NCBI RefSeq assembly: GCF_018129685.1
Contig: NZ_JAFCLG010000002.1
Span: 491,377-555,376, forward strand
DNA: 64,000 bases
Source of the DNA: Bradyrhizobium manausense
GTDB taxonomy: Bacteria; Pseudomonadota; Alphaproteobacteria; Rhizobiales; Xanthobacteraceae
Reading direction: 5' to 3'
A model generated the notes under the pieces. It ran no database searches. It was not told the DNA's origin and was given only the letters and a program-made list of their open reading frames with translations. A program made the position numbers and the translations under genes. Below, in pieces: positions 1-8,352 of the stretch (position 1 is the first letter of the stretch; each line of letters begins with the position of its first letter).

Positions 1-1147
1 CATCAAGATCGGTCCGCAATACGAGCATATCTTGCAAGAACAAAACGATCATGCGCTGCCCATTGCAGCGGAGTCCGAAGACGGCCTGGTTATCCTTTAC
101 ACCAGTGGGACCACCGGCCAGCCCAAAGGGGCCGTCATATCGCATCGGGCGATGATCATGCGGGCGCTAGTGTTCAGCTCCGAGTTGAACATTTCACATC
201 ACGATACCTTTGTCGCCTGGGCGCCGCTGTTTCACATGGCATCCACGGACCACAGTCTCGCGACACTCTTGCGTGGCGGAACAGTCGTCGTGGTCGATGG
301 TTTTCAGATCGAGCCGTTATTGTCTGCTTTGGAGCGCCATCGGGTTGGCTGGTTTGTTTTGATTCCGGGCATGATTGAAGCGTTCATCGCCGGCTTCAAG
401 GCGCAGAACGCTACCGTAAAAGGCGTTGGTGTTTGCGGCGCGATGGCCGACCTGGTCCCTCCGCATGTCATCGCCGAGGTCACTGACCTGCTGCGGGCTC
501 CCTACGTCAACAGTTTTGGTTCGACCGAGACCGGCTTGCCGCCAGCAACCAGATCATTGATCCCGGTAGGCGAAATACCTGCCAGCCTGGCGAAGCAACA
601 AAGCGCGTTCTGCGACATCAAGCTCGTCGATTCTGCCGACAAGGAGGTTCCGATTGGCGCACCGGGAGAGTTGGCTATTCGCAGCCCAACTTTGTTCTCC
701 GGCTATTGGAAAGCTGATGATACCAACGCACGCGACTTTCGCGGCGGGTGGTTTCACATGGGCGACGTGTTTCGACGCAATGACGACGGCTCGCTCGATT
801 TCGTCGATCGCGCCAAGTACATGATCAAGACCGGCGGCGAAAACGTTTATCCAGCCGAGATCGAGCGCGTTTTGATGAGTGATGCAGGGATCACCGAGGC
901 CGCGGTCGTGCGTGTTCCCGATTTGAAATGGGGTGAGGTTCCCGTGGCATTCGTGTCGCGCCGCGACACGACGGTCACAGAGGCGGACCTGCTTGCTCTG
1001 TGCCGGCGCGATCTTGCCGGATACAAATGTCCCCGGCAGTTCCGGTTCATCGATTTTTCGGAATTTCCGCGGTCCACCAGCGGCAAGGTTCAGCGCCACG
1101 AGCTCGAAGCCAGGCTGGCGGGCGAAAGACAACGGGTAAACAGCTAA
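1..1147 (+). CDS. AMP-forming acyl-CoA synthetase, 5' end outside window
   Basis: ATP-dependent CoA ligase that activates a carboxylic acid through an acyl-adenylate. The reading frame is open from base 2, so the first TTG at 32 is not the true start and the N-terminal part lies outside the window. Visible ANL-family motifs in order: the P-loop YTSGTTGQPKG, FGSTETG, GWFHMGDV, the hinge region KTGGENVYPAEIE and the C-terminal STSGKVQR with the adenylation lysine. It is followed after about 90 bp by the nitroreductase and thiolase genes on the same strand and probably belongs to the same catabolic operon. The substrate cannot be read from the sequence. Confidence 0.93.
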   Translation, partial: IKIGPQYEHILQEQNDHALPIAAESEDGLVILYTSGTTGQPKGAVISHRAMIMRALVFSSELNISHHDTFVAWAPLFHMASTDHSLATLLRGGTVVVVDGFQIEPLLSALERHRVGWFVLIPGMIEAFIAGFKAQNATVKGVGVCGAMADLVPPHVIAEVTDLLRAPYVNSFGSTETGLPPATRSLIPVGEIPASLAKQQSAFCDIKLVDSADKEVPIGAPGELAIRSPTLFSGYWKADDTNARDFRGGWFHMGDVFRRNDDGSLDFVDRAKYMIKTGGENVYPAEIERVLMSDAGITEAAVVRVPDLKWGEVPVAFVSRRDTTVTEADLLALCRRDLAGYKCPRQFRFIDFSEFPRSTSGKVQRHELEARLAGERQRVNS

Positions 1148-1234
1148 TACGGACACGCCCATTAGCTCTTCGCGTCGCAATTTTCGTCGAACGAAAACTG
1201 CTCGCGGCAAGGCACCGCAATCGGAGACGGAAAC

Positions 1235-1954
1235 ATGAATGTCGAAGAAGCCATTTTGACGCGGCGCTCGGTCAGGCGATTTCTTCCCAAGCCGGTTCCA
1301 GAACCGGTCGTGCGAAAAATCATCGAGGTCTCGGCGCGTGCGCCAAGTGGCCACAACATCCAGCCGTGGAAGGTCTACGCGATCGCGGGCGAGGTGAAGG
1401 ATCGGTTCTGCGCGGACATCCTGAAAGCTGCCGAAACCGAACCGGACAAGCATCGGCCGGAATATGAGTATTATCCGACCGAATGGCACGAGCCCTATAT
1501 CGGGCGCCGGCGCGAACTCGGCTACGACCTTTACGCAAAGCTTGGCATTGCTCGCGACGACGTTGCCGCACGCACATCGCAGATGAACCGCAACTATCTT
1601 TTTTTCGACGCCCCGGCCGGACTTTTCGTGACGATGGACCGCCGCTTGAACACCGGCAGCTATATCGACATGGGTATGTTCTTGCAGAACATCCTGCTCG
1701 CCGCGCGCGGTCATGGCCTGCACACCTGTGGCCAGGCCGCGTTCACCTGGTATCACGACATCATCCGCAAGCAACTTTCGTTTGACGACACCGAAATCCT
1801 GATTTGTGGCGTGGCGCTGGGTTACGAGGACACGACTGCGCCCGAAAACAAGCTCGTCACCAAGCGGGTGCCGGTCGATACCTACGCCAAGTTCTTCGGA
1901 TTCTCCGGCAGCAGTACGGGCGCCGCTTCGGCGCGCACGACGGCTGGAAGCTGA
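1235..1954 (+). CDS. Nitroreductase-family flavoprotein
   Basis: 239-residue protein of the FMN-dependent nitroreductase fold. The N-terminus has the typical RRSVRRFLPKPVP segment and then ARAPSGHNIQPWKVY, which contacts the flavin phosphate and ring in this family; near the C-terminus GVALGYED occupies the usual second flavin contact. A Shine-Dalgarno GGAG lies 8 bases before the ATG. Family members reduce nitro groups, quinones or enoyl/enone systems with NAD(P)H. Inside a cluster of CoA enzymes, a role as an ene- or enoyl-reductase on a pathway intermediate is plausible, but this is inference from position only. Confidence 0.88.
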   Translation: MNVEEAILTRRSVRRFLPKPVPEPVVRKIIEVSARAPSGHNIQPWKVYAIAGEVKDRFCADILKAAETEPDKHRPEYEYYPTEWHEPYIGRRRELGYDLYAKLGIARDDVAARTSQMNRNYLFFDAPAGLFVTMDRRLNTGSYIDMGMFLQNILLAARGHGLHTCGQAAFTWYHDIIRKQLSFDDTEILICGVALGYEDTTAPENKLVTKRVPVDTYAKFFGFSGSSTGAASARTTAGS

Positions 1955-1984
1955 CCTTCACGCACAACGCCGAGCGGAGACCAA

Positions 1985-3175
1985 ATGCCTTCCATTCGTA
2001 AACAAACGCTACGCGGCAAGGTCGCAGTAATCGGCATCGGGATGTCGCCGGTTGGCAAGGTGCGGGGTAAGAGCCCGTTATGGCTCGCCGCCGACGCCGC
2101 GAAGAAGGCGCTGGCCGATGCCGGCATCGGGAAAAGCGGGATCGACGGCGTGCTGTCGAGCCATGCGTTCGCTTCTCCCTTCCATCGCTTTAGCGTTGCG
2201 TTCAGCGAGTATTTAGGTATTCAGCCGACCTTTTCGAACACGCTTCAGGTGTCCGGCGCGACGGCGGCGACGATGTTCAATATTGGCGCCGCTGCCATTC
2301 ATGGCGGCCTCGCCGAGGTCGTACTCGTGGTCGGCGGCGACAGCCTACTGACCGGCCTGACGCCGGATCTGGCGCTGCGCTCGATGACGGAAAGCCGTGA
2401 TCAGCAATACGAGATGCCGTTCGGCATTCCTGTCGCGAACACCTTTGCCATGACCGCACACCGGCATATGAAGGATTTCGGCACCACACCGGAACAGTTG
2501 GCGGAAGTCGCCGTGGTCCAGCGGCGTCATGCTATGCGCACGCCCGGTGCGCAGCAGACTACCCCGATCACGGTGGACGACGTGCTAAGCTCAGGCATGG
2601 TGACGACGCCGTATCACAAGCTTGACTGTTCGCTGATATCGGATGGCGGCGCGGCATTCATTCTGACATCGGCCGAACATGCCAAGGCGCTCGGCATCAA
2701 AAGCCCGATTTACATTCTTGGCGGCGGCGAGTGTTACACCCACGAACATATTTTCCTGATGCCGTCGCTGACGACCACCGGCGCGGTCGAGTCGAGCCGC
2801 AGGGCTTACGAGATGGCGGGATATGGCCCGAAAGATATGGACCTTGCCGGCGTATACGACTGCTTCACCGGTACCGTTATCATGATGCTGGAAGATCTCG
2901 GTTTCTGCCCCAAGGGCGAGGGCGGCCGCTTCGTTGAAGACGGACAGATGACCTATGGCGGACAAATTCCTTCGAACACGCACGGCGGCTTGTTGTCATT
3001 CGCGCATTCGGGAGTACCTGGATCGCTGTTTCATTTTCATGAGGTGATCGCGCAGTTGCGCGGCCAGTGCGGCGAACGCCAGGTGCCGGGTGCGGAGCTC
3101 GGGCTGGTTCACAGCCTCGGTGCCGGTTTTGCAACTAACGCCACCACCATCCTGGGAACGGAGAACACGCTGTGA
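1985..3175 (+). CDS. Thiolase-superfamily protein, SCP-x/Ltp2-like (probable aldolase or acyltransferase)
   Basis: 396 residues with the two-domain thiolase fold of the lipid-transfer/SCP-x branch (KVAVIGIGMSPVGK at the start, GGDSLLTG, HGGLLSFAHSG near the end). At the position of the usual nucleophilic cysteine the sequence reads VSGATAATMFN, with no cysteine, while the conserved VYDCFT tyrosine segment is present. This matches the Ltp2 type, which works with a DUF35 partner as a retro-aldolase in steroid side-chain cleavage, better than a true thiolase. The DUF35 gene follows immediately with a 4-base overlap. GGAG lies 6 bases before the ATG. Exact chemistry is inferred. Confidence 0.85.
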   Translation: MPSIRKQTLRGKVAVIGIGMSPVGKVRGKSPLWLAADAAKKALADAGIGKSGIDGVLSSHAFASPFHRFSVAFSEYLGIQPTFSNTLQVSGATAATMFNIGAAAIHGGLAEVVLVVGGDSLLTGLTPDLALRSMTESRDQQYEMPFGIPVANTFAMTAHRHMKDFGTTPEQLAEVAVVQRRHAMRTPGAQQTTPITVDDVLSSGMVTTPYHKLDCSLISDGGAAFILTSAEHAKALGIKSPIYILGGGECYTHEHIFLMPSLTTTGAVESSRRAYEMAGYGPKDMDLAGVYDCFTGTVIMMLEDLGFCPKGEGGRFVEDGQMTYGGQIPSNTHGGLLSFAHSGVPGSLFHFHEVIAQLRGQCGERQVPGAELGLVHSLGAGFATNATTILGTENTL

Positions 3176-3591
3176 TCTCGTCCGAAGACGCCATGAAGAA
3201 ACCGGTGCCGGCGCCCGACGCGGATTCCGCCGCCTTGTGGCACGGCCTGCGCGACGGCATGCTGCTACTGCAGCACTGCGCCGATTGCGGCCACGTGCAA
3301 TACTACCAGCAGGCGATGTGCCGGCAGTGCGGCGGCGAAAATCTCTCCCATCGTCCGGCAAGCGGGCGCGGCAAGATTCATTCCTTCAGCGTGGTGCACC
3401 GCGCACCGGGCCCCGCATTCAAGGCCGATACCCCTTACGCTGTCTTGCTGATCGATCTGGAAGAAGGCCCGCGGATAATCAGTACCTACACCGGCGGCAA
3501 GCCCGAAGATGTCGTGTTCGACATGGAGGTCATGCTCGTCTGCGAAAAGGTCAATGACGAGATCACACTGCCCCGCTTCAGGAAGGCCTGA
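3172..3591 (+). CDS. Zn-ribbon OB-fold (DUF35) partner protein
   Basis: 139 residues. The N-terminal rubredoxin-like zinc ribbon is visible as CADCG and CRQCGG separated by about 15 residues, followed by an OB-fold (SGRGKIHSFSVVHRAPGPAF, then YAVLLIDLEEGPRI). Proteins of this family bind thiolase-like enzymes and are needed for their stability or activity. The GTG start overlaps the stop of the upstream thiolase homologue (GTGA), indicating translational coupling and a complex of the two. An ATG 21 bases downstream is an alternative start. Confidence 0.87.
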   Translation: MISSEDAMKKPVPAPDADSAALWHGLRDGMLLLQHCADCGHVQYYQQAMCRQCGGENLSHRPASGRGKIHSFSVVHRAPGPAFKADTPYAVLLIDLEEGPRIISTYTGGKPEDVVFDMEVMLVCEKVNDEITLPRFRKA

Positions 3592-3608
3592 CTTAAGACC
3601 CGCATTGG

Positions 3609-5207
3609 CTACATCCGGAATACGCCGAACTTCGTTTTCTTCGCGGGCGTCCGCCCGGCGAGATCCAGCAGCAGCGCCATGACGTCGCGGGTCTCGACCG
3701 GGTCGATCACCATGTCGCACCATAGATTGCGGGCAAAATTGTAGGGATCGGCGAACGCCTCGAAATCCCTACGGATCGGTTGCTTGAATTCCTCGCGCTG
3801 CTCGTCGGTCCAGGAGGTGCCCTCGCGCCGGTGAATGTTGTCGCGCACCATCGCGAGCGTTGTCGCCGCCTGCTCCGGTCCCATCAGGGCGGCGTGGGCG
3901 TTCGGCCACATCAGCGTGGCGTTCGGTTTGAACGCGCGGCCAAGCATTGCGAAATAGGCCGCCGCGTATGAACCGCCGGTAATGATGGTGTATTTCGGAA
4001 CGTCGGCGCACGCCATTGCAGTCATGAACTTGGCGCCATGCTTGGCGATGCCCTGCCGCTCGACGGCGGACCCGACCATAAAGCCGGAGACGTCGACCAA
4101 GAACAGTAGCGGTATATCGCGCTTGCAGCATAATTGGATGAAGTGCGCGCCCTTGATCGCGCTTTCCGAGAACAGCACGCCGTTGTTGGCCAGAATGCCT
4201 ATCTCAAAGCCATTGATGCGGGCGAACCCGCACATCATGGTTTCGCCGTGAAGATGCTTGAACTCCTGAAAGCGGCTGCCGTCGATGAGACGTGCGACGA
4301 TCTCCCGGTTGTCCGTCGGGATGCGCCGGTTGGCGCTGACGATTCCATAGATTTCCTCGATCGCATGGCAAGGCGGTTCACCCTGCTCGACCGTCCAGCG
4401 CAATCGCGGCGGCTCTCCCAGGTTGGCGACGATGTTGCGCACGATCGCCAGCGCGTGGCTGTCATTCTCGGCGAGATGGTCGGTGACGCCGCTGATCCGG
4501 CTGTGCATCTCCGCGCCGCCGAGCGGTTCGACCTCGATGGTCTCACCGGTCGCGGCAAATACCAGTTGCGGGCTGCCGAGAAACATCGCCCCCTGATTGC
4601 GCACGATCACCACCTCGTCGCACAGCGCCGGAATGTAGGCGCCGCCCGCGGTTGACGGGCCGTGAACGACGGCGATCTGCGCGATATTCTCGGCCGACAT
4701 CTTGACCTGGTTATACATGATCGATCCGGCCTGCCCTTCGTCCGGAAAGATATTGGCGATGTCCGGCAGGAAGCCACCGCCTGACTGCACCAAGGTGATG
4801 CAGGGCAGCCGGTGTTGCCAGGCAAACAACTGGGCGCGGGTATGCTTCTTCGTTGTCATGCCGAACAGCGTCCCGCCCTTCACGGTAGCGTCGTTGGCAA
4901 TGAGCATGCAACTGCGGCCGCAGACTTGTCCGACACCCGTGATGATCGTCGCGCCCGGCGGCACGCCGTCGTACATCCCCTCGCCCGCCAGGTGACCGAG
5001 CTCGAGAAACGGCGAACCGGGATCGATCAGCGCCGCGATGCGTTCGCGCGGCAGCAGCTGTCCGCGCGATTTATGCAAGGCCCGAGCCTTGGCGGAACCG
5101 CCTTGGTTGGCATCCATTCGGCGCTTCTGAAGATCAGCGATCCGTTCCAGATAATGCGCGCGATTGCGCTTGAACTCGTCGGACCCGGTCGCCACAGCGG
5201 TTTTCAT
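3609..5207 (-). CDS. Acyl-CoA carboxylase, carboxyltransferase (beta) subunit, copy 1
   Basis: 532 residues from the ATG at 5207 (a TTG 24 bases upstream is possible). Carboxyltransferase of the methylcrotonyl/geranyl-CoA carboxylase class: it moves CO2 from carboxybiotin to the gamma-carbon of a branched enoyl-CoA. Seen: GTLFGMTTKKHTRAQ, HGPSTAGGAYIPALCDE in the N-terminal domain, DVSGFMVG and GIAKHGAKFMTA in the C-terminal domain, and the class-typical terminus FGVFRM. It is a clear paralogue of the gene at 6726 but is transcribed divergently from it; the only alpha subunit in view is at 8353, so the two beta subunits may share it. Confidence 0.92.
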   Translation of the reverse strand: MKTAVATGSDEFKRNRAHYLERIADLQKRRMDANQGGSAKARALHKSRGQLLPRERIAALIDPGSPFLELGHLAGEGMYDGVPPGATIITGVGQVCGRSCMLIANDATVKGGTLFGMTTKKHTRAQLFAWQHRLPCITLVQSGGGFLPDIANIFPDEGQAGSIMYNQVKMSAENIAQIAVVHGPSTAGGAYIPALCDEVVIVRNQGAMFLGSPQLVFAATGETIEVEPLGGAEMHSRISGVTDHLAENDSHALAIVRNIVANLGEPPRLRWTVEQGEPPCHAIEEIYGIVSANRRIPTDNREIVARLIDGSRFQEFKHLHGETMMCGFARINGFEIGILANNGVLFSESAIKGAHFIQLCCKRDIPLLFLVDVSGFMVGSAVERQGIAKHGAKFMTAMACADVPKYTIITGGSYAAAYFAMLGRAFKPNATLMWPNAHAALMGPEQAATTLAMVRDNIHRREGTSWTDEQREEFKQPIRRDFEAFADPYNFARNLWCDMVIDPVETRDVMALLLDLAGRTPAKKTKFGVFRM

Positions 5208-5280
5208 CGCGGTCAATTGGCCACCCCCCAAAAACCGATCGCAAGCCAGGAAATGCAGGCTTGATGGTCTTCATTATTTT

Positions 5281-5312
5281 CTAACATTTGTTCGTTTTCG
5301 AACGATTGTTAG
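5281..5312. promoter_or_regulatory. Operator-like palindrome in divergent promoter region
   Basis: The intergenic region between the divergent carboxylase and dehydrogenase genes contains a 32-base interrupted palindrome: CTAACA, 3 bases, GTTCG, TTTT, CGAAC, 3 bases, TGTTAG. Both arms match perfectly apart from the spacers. Size and symmetry fit a site for a dimeric TetR-type repressor, none of which is encoded nearby. Its right half resembles sequences at 15955 and 42940. Confidence 0.5.
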
Positions 5313-5472
5313 GTTGAAATCCTAGCCGCTTCTGCCTAAAGATAGCAAGCAATTGATGCTGCCGACCGACAGCCGGCCGCCTCGCAAACAACAAACTCGA
5401 CGGCGTTCCCGAGAGGGTTTCCAATTCTCAACTTAGAACAACGCGGGTTTCGGCCGGCGGCGGAGTTCCGAC

Positions 5473-6636
5473 ATGGACTTTGATCTTACGCACGAGCAGC
5501 GGCAAATCTACGAATACGGCGATATCGTTGCGAAGCAATTCGATCGCAAATACTGGATGGAATGCGCCGACAAGCACGTATTCCCCCAAGCCCTTTACAG
5601 CAAGGTTGCGGAGGATGGCTTCGTCGGAACGATGGTGCCTGAGGAATACGGCGGCTCGGGACAAGGCATGGTCGAGATGCACCTGTTCCTTGAGGGCTTG
5701 TCAAACAATGGCATTCCACTGCTAAACCTCGTCGTCGGCGCGGCAATGAGTTTGGGATTCATAGCCAAATACGGCAGCGAAGCGCAGAAATTGCGCTATC
5801 TGCCCGATGCGTGTGGCGGCAAGACGCGCTTTTGCTTCGCGATCACCGAGCCTGACGCAGGAACCAACACGATTCGTACGTCCACGATAGCAAAGAAGCG
5901 TGGCAATCGCTTCGCGCTGAGCGGTCAGAAGACATTTATCACCGACGCCGATGGCGCGGATTACGCCCTGGTGGTGACGCGAACGACAGCGCATACCGAG
6001 GTTCAGAAGAAAACCGATGGCTTCACCCTGTTTGTGGTCGACCTGAAAGCCAAGGGTGTGGAGAAGCAATACATTCCGGTGAGCATTCCGGCGCCGGAAA
6101 CACAATGGCAGGTCTTCTTCGATGACGTCGATCTTGGGCCGGAGGACATTGTCGGCGAAGTTGACAAGGGATTCGGCATCCTGTTCAAGAGCCTCAACCC
6201 CGAACGCATCCTCGTCGGTTCGATTTCCTGCGGTCTCGGCCGCTATGCCCTGAACCGCGCGGTCGAATACGCCAAGGAACGGCGGGTTTTCAACAACGTG
6301 CCGATCGGATCTTATCAGGGCTTGCAGCATCCCCTGGCCAGCGCCCGCACCGATGTTGAGCTGGCATCGCTGATGACACTAAAAGCCGCCTGGATCTTCG
6401 ATCAGGGCCGCGAAGCCGGCGAATTCTCCAACATGGCAAAACTTGCCGCAGCCGACGCCGGCATCAAGGCCGTGGACACCGCGCTGCAATGCTTCGGCGG
6501 CAACGGGTTCACCAAGGAGTACGGCATCTTCGATATCTATCCGCTGGTGCGGCTGTTGAAGACCGCGCCGCTCAATCGCGAAATGATCCTCAACTACATC
6601 GGCGAGCACGTGATGGGCTTGCCTCGCAGTTATTAG
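5473..6636 (+). CDS. Acyl-CoA dehydrogenase
   Basis: 387-residue FAD enzyme introducing an alpha,beta double bond into an acyl-CoA and passing electrons to ETF. Domains in order: alpha-helical N-domain starting MDFDLTHEQRQIYEYGD, central beta-domain with the signature FCFAITEPDAGTN, and the C-terminal helical domain with CFGGNGFTKEYGI. The usual IYEGTSEI segment with the catalytic glutamate is replaced by APLNREMILNYIGEH, where a glutamate is retained near residue 370. It starts 266 bp from the divergent beta subunit and leads the plus-strand carboxylase operon, so it probably makes the enoyl-CoA that the carboxylase uses. Confidence 0.92.
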   Translation: MDFDLTHEQRQIYEYGDIVAKQFDRKYWMECADKHVFPQALYSKVAEDGFVGTMVPEEYGGSGQGMVEMHLFLEGLSNNGIPLLNLVVGAAMSLGFIAKYGSEAQKLRYLPDACGGKTRFCFAITEPDAGTNTIRTSTIAKKRGNRFALSGQKTFITDADGADYALVVTRTTAHTEVQKKTDGFTLFVVDLKAKGVEKQYIPVSIPAPETQWQVFFDDVDLGPEDIVGEVDKGFGILFKSLNPERILVGSISCGLGRYALNRAVEYAKERRVFNNVPIGSYQGLQHPLASARTDVELASLMTLKAAWIFDQGREAGEFSNMAKLAAADAGIKAVDTALQCFGGNGFTKEYGIFDIYPLVRLLKTAPLNREMILNYIGEHVMGLPRSY

Positions 6637-6725
6637 AGCATGACCCGGAACGGTGAGGCGCGGCTCTACCGGCGATTCGTCTTCAATTATTCAGAGATCA
6701 CCCTCAAAGAACAAGGTCGTCTGCA

Positions 6726-8333
6726 ATGGCTCTCATGAAGTCCGATGTGTCCGCTGCGAGCGAAGAGTATCGCCGCAACCGGGACGCGTACGGCTTGAGA
6801 ATCGCCGATCTGCATGAGCGCCGTGCAGCCGCAATAGTCGGCGGCCCGGAACGGGCGCGGCTGCTGCACAAGGAACGCAAGCAGCTTCTGCCGCGCGAAC
6901 GGATCGCTGCGCTGCTCGATCCCGGCTCGCCGTTCCTCGAATTTTGCCAGCTCGCGGGCGAAGGCATGTATGACGGCGTGCCGCCCGGCGGCAGCATCGT
7001 CACCGGCGTTGGAATGGTGTCGGGCCGCGCCTGCATGCTGATCGCCAACGACGCCACGGTCAAAGGCGGCACCTACTACGGGATCACCTGCAAGAAGCAC
7101 GTCCGCGCACAGAAATTCGCCTGGCAACACCGCCTCCCCTGCGTCACCATGGTGCAATCCGGCGGCGCCAACCTGCCGGACCAGCCCAACATTTTTCCCG
7201 ACGACGGACAGTTCGGATCGATCTTTTACAACCAGATCCGGATGTCGAGCGAGGGTATCGCGCAGATCGCAATCGTCCATGGGCCCTCGACCGCCGGCGG
7301 CGCTTACATGCCGGCGCTCTGCGACGAGACCGTCATCATCCGCAATCAGGGCGCCATGTTCCTGGGCGGACCGCAATTGGTCTACGCCGCGACCAAGGAA
7401 GAGGTCGGCGTCGAAGCCCTCGGCGGCGGTGAAATGCATAGCCGCGTCAGTGGCGTCACCGACCATCTGGCGGAAAGCGACAGCCACGCGATTGCGATTA
7501 CCCGCGATATCGTCGCCAATCTCGGTGACATTCCCGTGCAGCGGTGGAACGTGGCGCCGACGCGTGAGCCGCGCTTCGACCCCAGGGATATTTATGGACT
7601 TATCAGCGCGGACCCACGTATTCCCACCAACAATCGAGAGATTGTTGCGCGGCTTGTCGATGGCAGCGAGTTTCACGAATTCAAGCCGCTATATGGCGAG
7701 ACGCTGATTACCGGCTTTGGCCGCATAATGGGCTTCGAGATCGGGATTCTCTGTAACAACGGCGTGCTGTTTTCCGAATGCGCGCTGAAGGCGACCCACT
7801 TCATCGACCTCTGCTGCAAGCGCAATATCCCGCTGCTGTTCATGGCCGATGTCACCGGCTTCATGGTCGGGCGCGAGGCGGAAGAAGGCGGCATCGCCAA
7901 GCACGGCGCCAAGATGATCACCGCAATGGCCAGCGCCAACGTGCCGAAATACACGCTGATCATCGGGAATTCCTACGGAGCCGGCTATCTGGCGATGTGC
8001 GGCCGTGCCTTCAAACCTCATGCGATGATGATGTGGCCGCACGGGCGCTCCGCGATCATGGGGCCGGATCAGGCCGCCAACACGCTCGCGATGGTCAAGG
8101 ACGATATCCACAAGCGCGACGGCACGAACTGGACCGACGAAGAGCGCGAGGCTTATCGCGCTCCGGTTCGCAAGACTTTTGAGGATTTCGCGAACGCCTA
8201 CAACTTCGCACGCAACACCTGGTGTGACATGGTGATCGATCCGCTCGAGACCCGCGACGTGATGGCCCTCTTGCTTGATCTCGCCGGCCGTCTGCCACAG
8301 CAGGAAACCGACTTCGGCGTGTTCAGGATGTGA
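6726..8333 (+). CDS. Acyl-CoA carboxylase, carboxyltransferase (beta) subunit, copy 2
   Basis: 535 residues, same class as the gene at 3609: GGTYYGITCKKHVRAQK, QSGGANLPDQ, HGPSTAGGAYMPALCDE, ADVTGFMVG, GIAKHGAKMITAMA and the terminus FGVFRM. The partner alpha subunit starts 19 bp after its stop, so these two form the obvious holoenzyme. Two closely related beta subunits flanking one dehydrogenase suggest either duplication with different acyl-CoA specificities or a mixed beta ring; the sequence alone does not decide between these. Confidence 0.93.
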   Translation: MALMKSDVSAASEEYRRNRDAYGLRIADLHERRAAAIVGGPERARLLHKERKQLLPRERIAALLDPGSPFLEFCQLAGEGMYDGVPPGGSIVTGVGMVSGRACMLIANDATVKGGTYYGITCKKHVRAQKFAWQHRLPCVTMVQSGGANLPDQPNIFPDDGQFGSIFYNQIRMSSEGIAQIAIVHGPSTAGGAYMPALCDETVIIRNQGAMFLGGPQLVYAATKEEVGVEALGGGEMHSRVSGVTDHLAESDSHAIAITRDIVANLGDIPVQRWNVAPTREPRFDPRDIYGLISADPRIPTNNREIVARLVDGSEFHEFKPLYGETLITGFGRIMGFEIGILCNNGVLFSECALKATHFIDLCCKRNIPLLFMADVTGFMVGREAEEGGIAKHGAKMITAMASANVPKYTLIIGNSYGAGYLAMCGRAFKPHAMMMWPHGRSAIMGPDQAANTLAMVKDDIHKRDGTNWTDEEREAYRAPVRKTFEDFANAYNFARNTWCDMVIDPLETRDVMALLLDLAGRLPQQETDFGVFRM

Positions 8334-8352
8334 TGACAGAGGATATCGTTCC

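Noticed and set aside
554..1774. 406-codon open frame on the minus strand
   Set aside because: Antisense to the acyl-CoA synthetase and nitroreductase, which have clear family motifs; the minus frame shows none. A typical high-GC shadow.
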